64,000 bases of DNA, from the NCBI GenBank assembly GCA_021732005.1, contig JAKFVT010000062.1, positions 1-64,000 on the forward strand, given 5' to 3'. This document shows positions 63,282-64,000 of this stretch, in pieces; position 1 is the first letter of the stretch; every line of letters begins with the position of its first letter. The position numbers and the translations under genes are program-made. Below the pieces are notes generated by a model that had not been told where the DNA came from, ran no database searches, and was given only the letters and a program-made list of their open reading frames with translations. This stretch comes from Mycobacterium sp. (GTDB lineage: Bacteria; Actinomycetota; Actinomycetes; Mycobacteriales; Mycobacteriaceae).

Positions 63282-64000
63282 AGGTTGTTCCTTCGTCGAG
63301 CAACATGGGTAATGCCGCCTCCGGAACGTACATCCAGCGCGGCAAATGCCGTGCCGCGTAGACGACTTCCCGCAGCACCTGCTGCAGGCGGAACGCCCGC
63401 AGACAGGCCGGATCGTACAACTCGCCGTGCCCCAGTGCGGCCAAGTGTGTGGCGTAGCTGCGGGTGAACTGATCGCGGGCCCGCCGTTCCACCCTGGACA
63501 ACGCCGGCTCGTCGACGCGGTGGTGCCGGCGGGCAACGATCGCCGCGTGGGTCAGCGACTGCGCCAACCCGGCGACGTCGAGGACAGCCGGGATCGGCAG
63601 GACCCGCTCGGCAGCCGGCAGCACCGGGTTCCCGTCGAAATCGATGACCGCGTATCCGCCGGGGTGTCGCAGCACCTGGCCGACATGCAGATCGCCGTGC
63701 CCCTCGATCACCGGAGTCCCGGCCATCCCGCCGAGGCCGTCGAAGATCTCGCTGACCACCCGGCTGTCGAGAAGATCACGCATGGCCGGATCACTGTGCG
63801 CCCGAGCCTCATCCAGGGTCGCCGCGGCCGCCGCTCGCCACCGCTCGGCATCGGCGGGCGAGGCAATGGTCGCGGTGACCGCCAGGGCGGCGTGCAGTTC
63901 CGCGATCACGGTGCCGACGTCAGCAGCCGCCGACACCAGGTCGTCCGCCGGGGCACCGGGTCCGGCTGCCGCCGTCGCGATCAGGTCCACCGCCCACGTC
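63271..64000 (-). CDS. Maltokinase/glucosamine-kinase-like protein, 5' end beyond window
   Basis: The C-terminal about 243 residues of an aminoglycoside-phosphotransferase-fold sugar kinase; the frame is still open at the window edge. Signatures are VIEGHGDLHVGQVLRHPGGYAVIDFDGNP, with the catalytic base in HGDLH and the metal-binding DFDG, as in maltokinase Pep2 and in actinobacterial glucosamine kinases. No trehalose-synthase gene is next to it, and the coupled SIS-domain gene favours glucosamine or another amino sugar as substrate. That is inference. Confidence 0.88.
   Translation of the reverse strand, partial: TWAVDLIATAAAGPGAPADDLVSAAADVGTVIAELHAALAVTATIASPADAERWRAAAAATLDEARAHSDPAMRDLLDSRVVSEIFDGLGGMAGTPVIEGHGDLHVGQVLRHPGGYAVIDFDGNPVLPAAERVLPIPAVLDVAGLAQSLTHAAIVARRHHRVDEPALSRVERRARDQFTRSYATHLAALGHGELYDPACLRAFRLQQVLREVVYAARHLPRWMYVPEAALPMLLDEGTTCGP

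Noticed and set aside
1..64000. tRNA, rRNA, CRISPR arrays, insertion sequences, prophage
   Set aside because: No cloverleaf-like sequences, spaced direct repeats, transposase or integrase motifs were seen in the window.

Overview
The window is GC-rich, densely coded DNA from a mycobacterium, most likely a rapid-growing Mycolicibacterium-type species. The evidence is gene content and order. From about 12.8 kb to the right edge much of the sequence follows, in inverted orientation, a block I know from M. tuberculosis around Rv0265c-Rv0230c: FecB-like lipoprotein, pxpB/pxpC, aac(2')-I, the second succinate dehydrogenase, the Rv0245-like reductase, fadE5, fadA2, fabG4, htdX, a TetR regulator, lpqI, a DUF2613 protein, aftD and php. 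The species call is inference from recognised protein families; no search was run.

Layout. 0-5 kb: a + strand acyl-CoA operon of two FadE dehydrogenases (the first cut by the window edge) and a 1045-residue protein made of two complete acyl-CoA synthetases joined head to tail. 5-9 kb: - strand POT peptide transporter, L,D-transpeptidase, small membrane and secreted proteins, and a LysG/ArgP-type regulator. 9-12 kb: a cytochrome P450 divergent from a TetR-siderophore-reductase pair, with a perfect palindrome between them. 12-21 kb: LysE exporter, iron-siderophore lipoprotein, queuosine-precursor-type transporter, 5-oxoprolinase subunits B and C, aminoglycoside 2'-N-acetyltransferase, then MarR-MmpS-MmpL. 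20.8-25.9 kb: a PEP-mutase/isocitrate-lyase family enzyme, the four-gene Sdh1 operon, and a 51-residue coiled-coil protein.

26.5-45.9 kb is a trehalose polyphleate (TPP)-type glycolipid locus: FAAL (FadD23-like), GAP membrane protein, secreted PE-PPE acyltransferase, MmpL10-like exporter, PapA3-like acyltransferase and a bimodular 3675-residue polyketide synthase. In the known pathway PapA3 makes diacyltrehalose, MmpL10 exports it, the FAAL and PKS make polyunsaturated phleic chains, and the PE-PPE protein attaches them outside the membrane.

46-54 kb is a fatty acid module (fadE5, an alpha/beta hydrolase, fadA2 divergent from fabG4-htdX, and a TetR gene). TTAC-N6-GTAA-like palindromes recur before fadE5 and between fadA2 and fabG4, and two DosR-like boxes precede the hydrolase. 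54-64 kb: LpqI, DUF2613, the arabinosyltransferase AftD (no standard start codon where one is expected), a phosphotriesterase-like lactonase overlapping an acyl-CoA ligase, and a SIS-domain protein coupled to a glucosamine-kinase-like protein cut by the right edge. I saw no tRNA, rRNA, CRISPR array, insertion sequence or phage genes.
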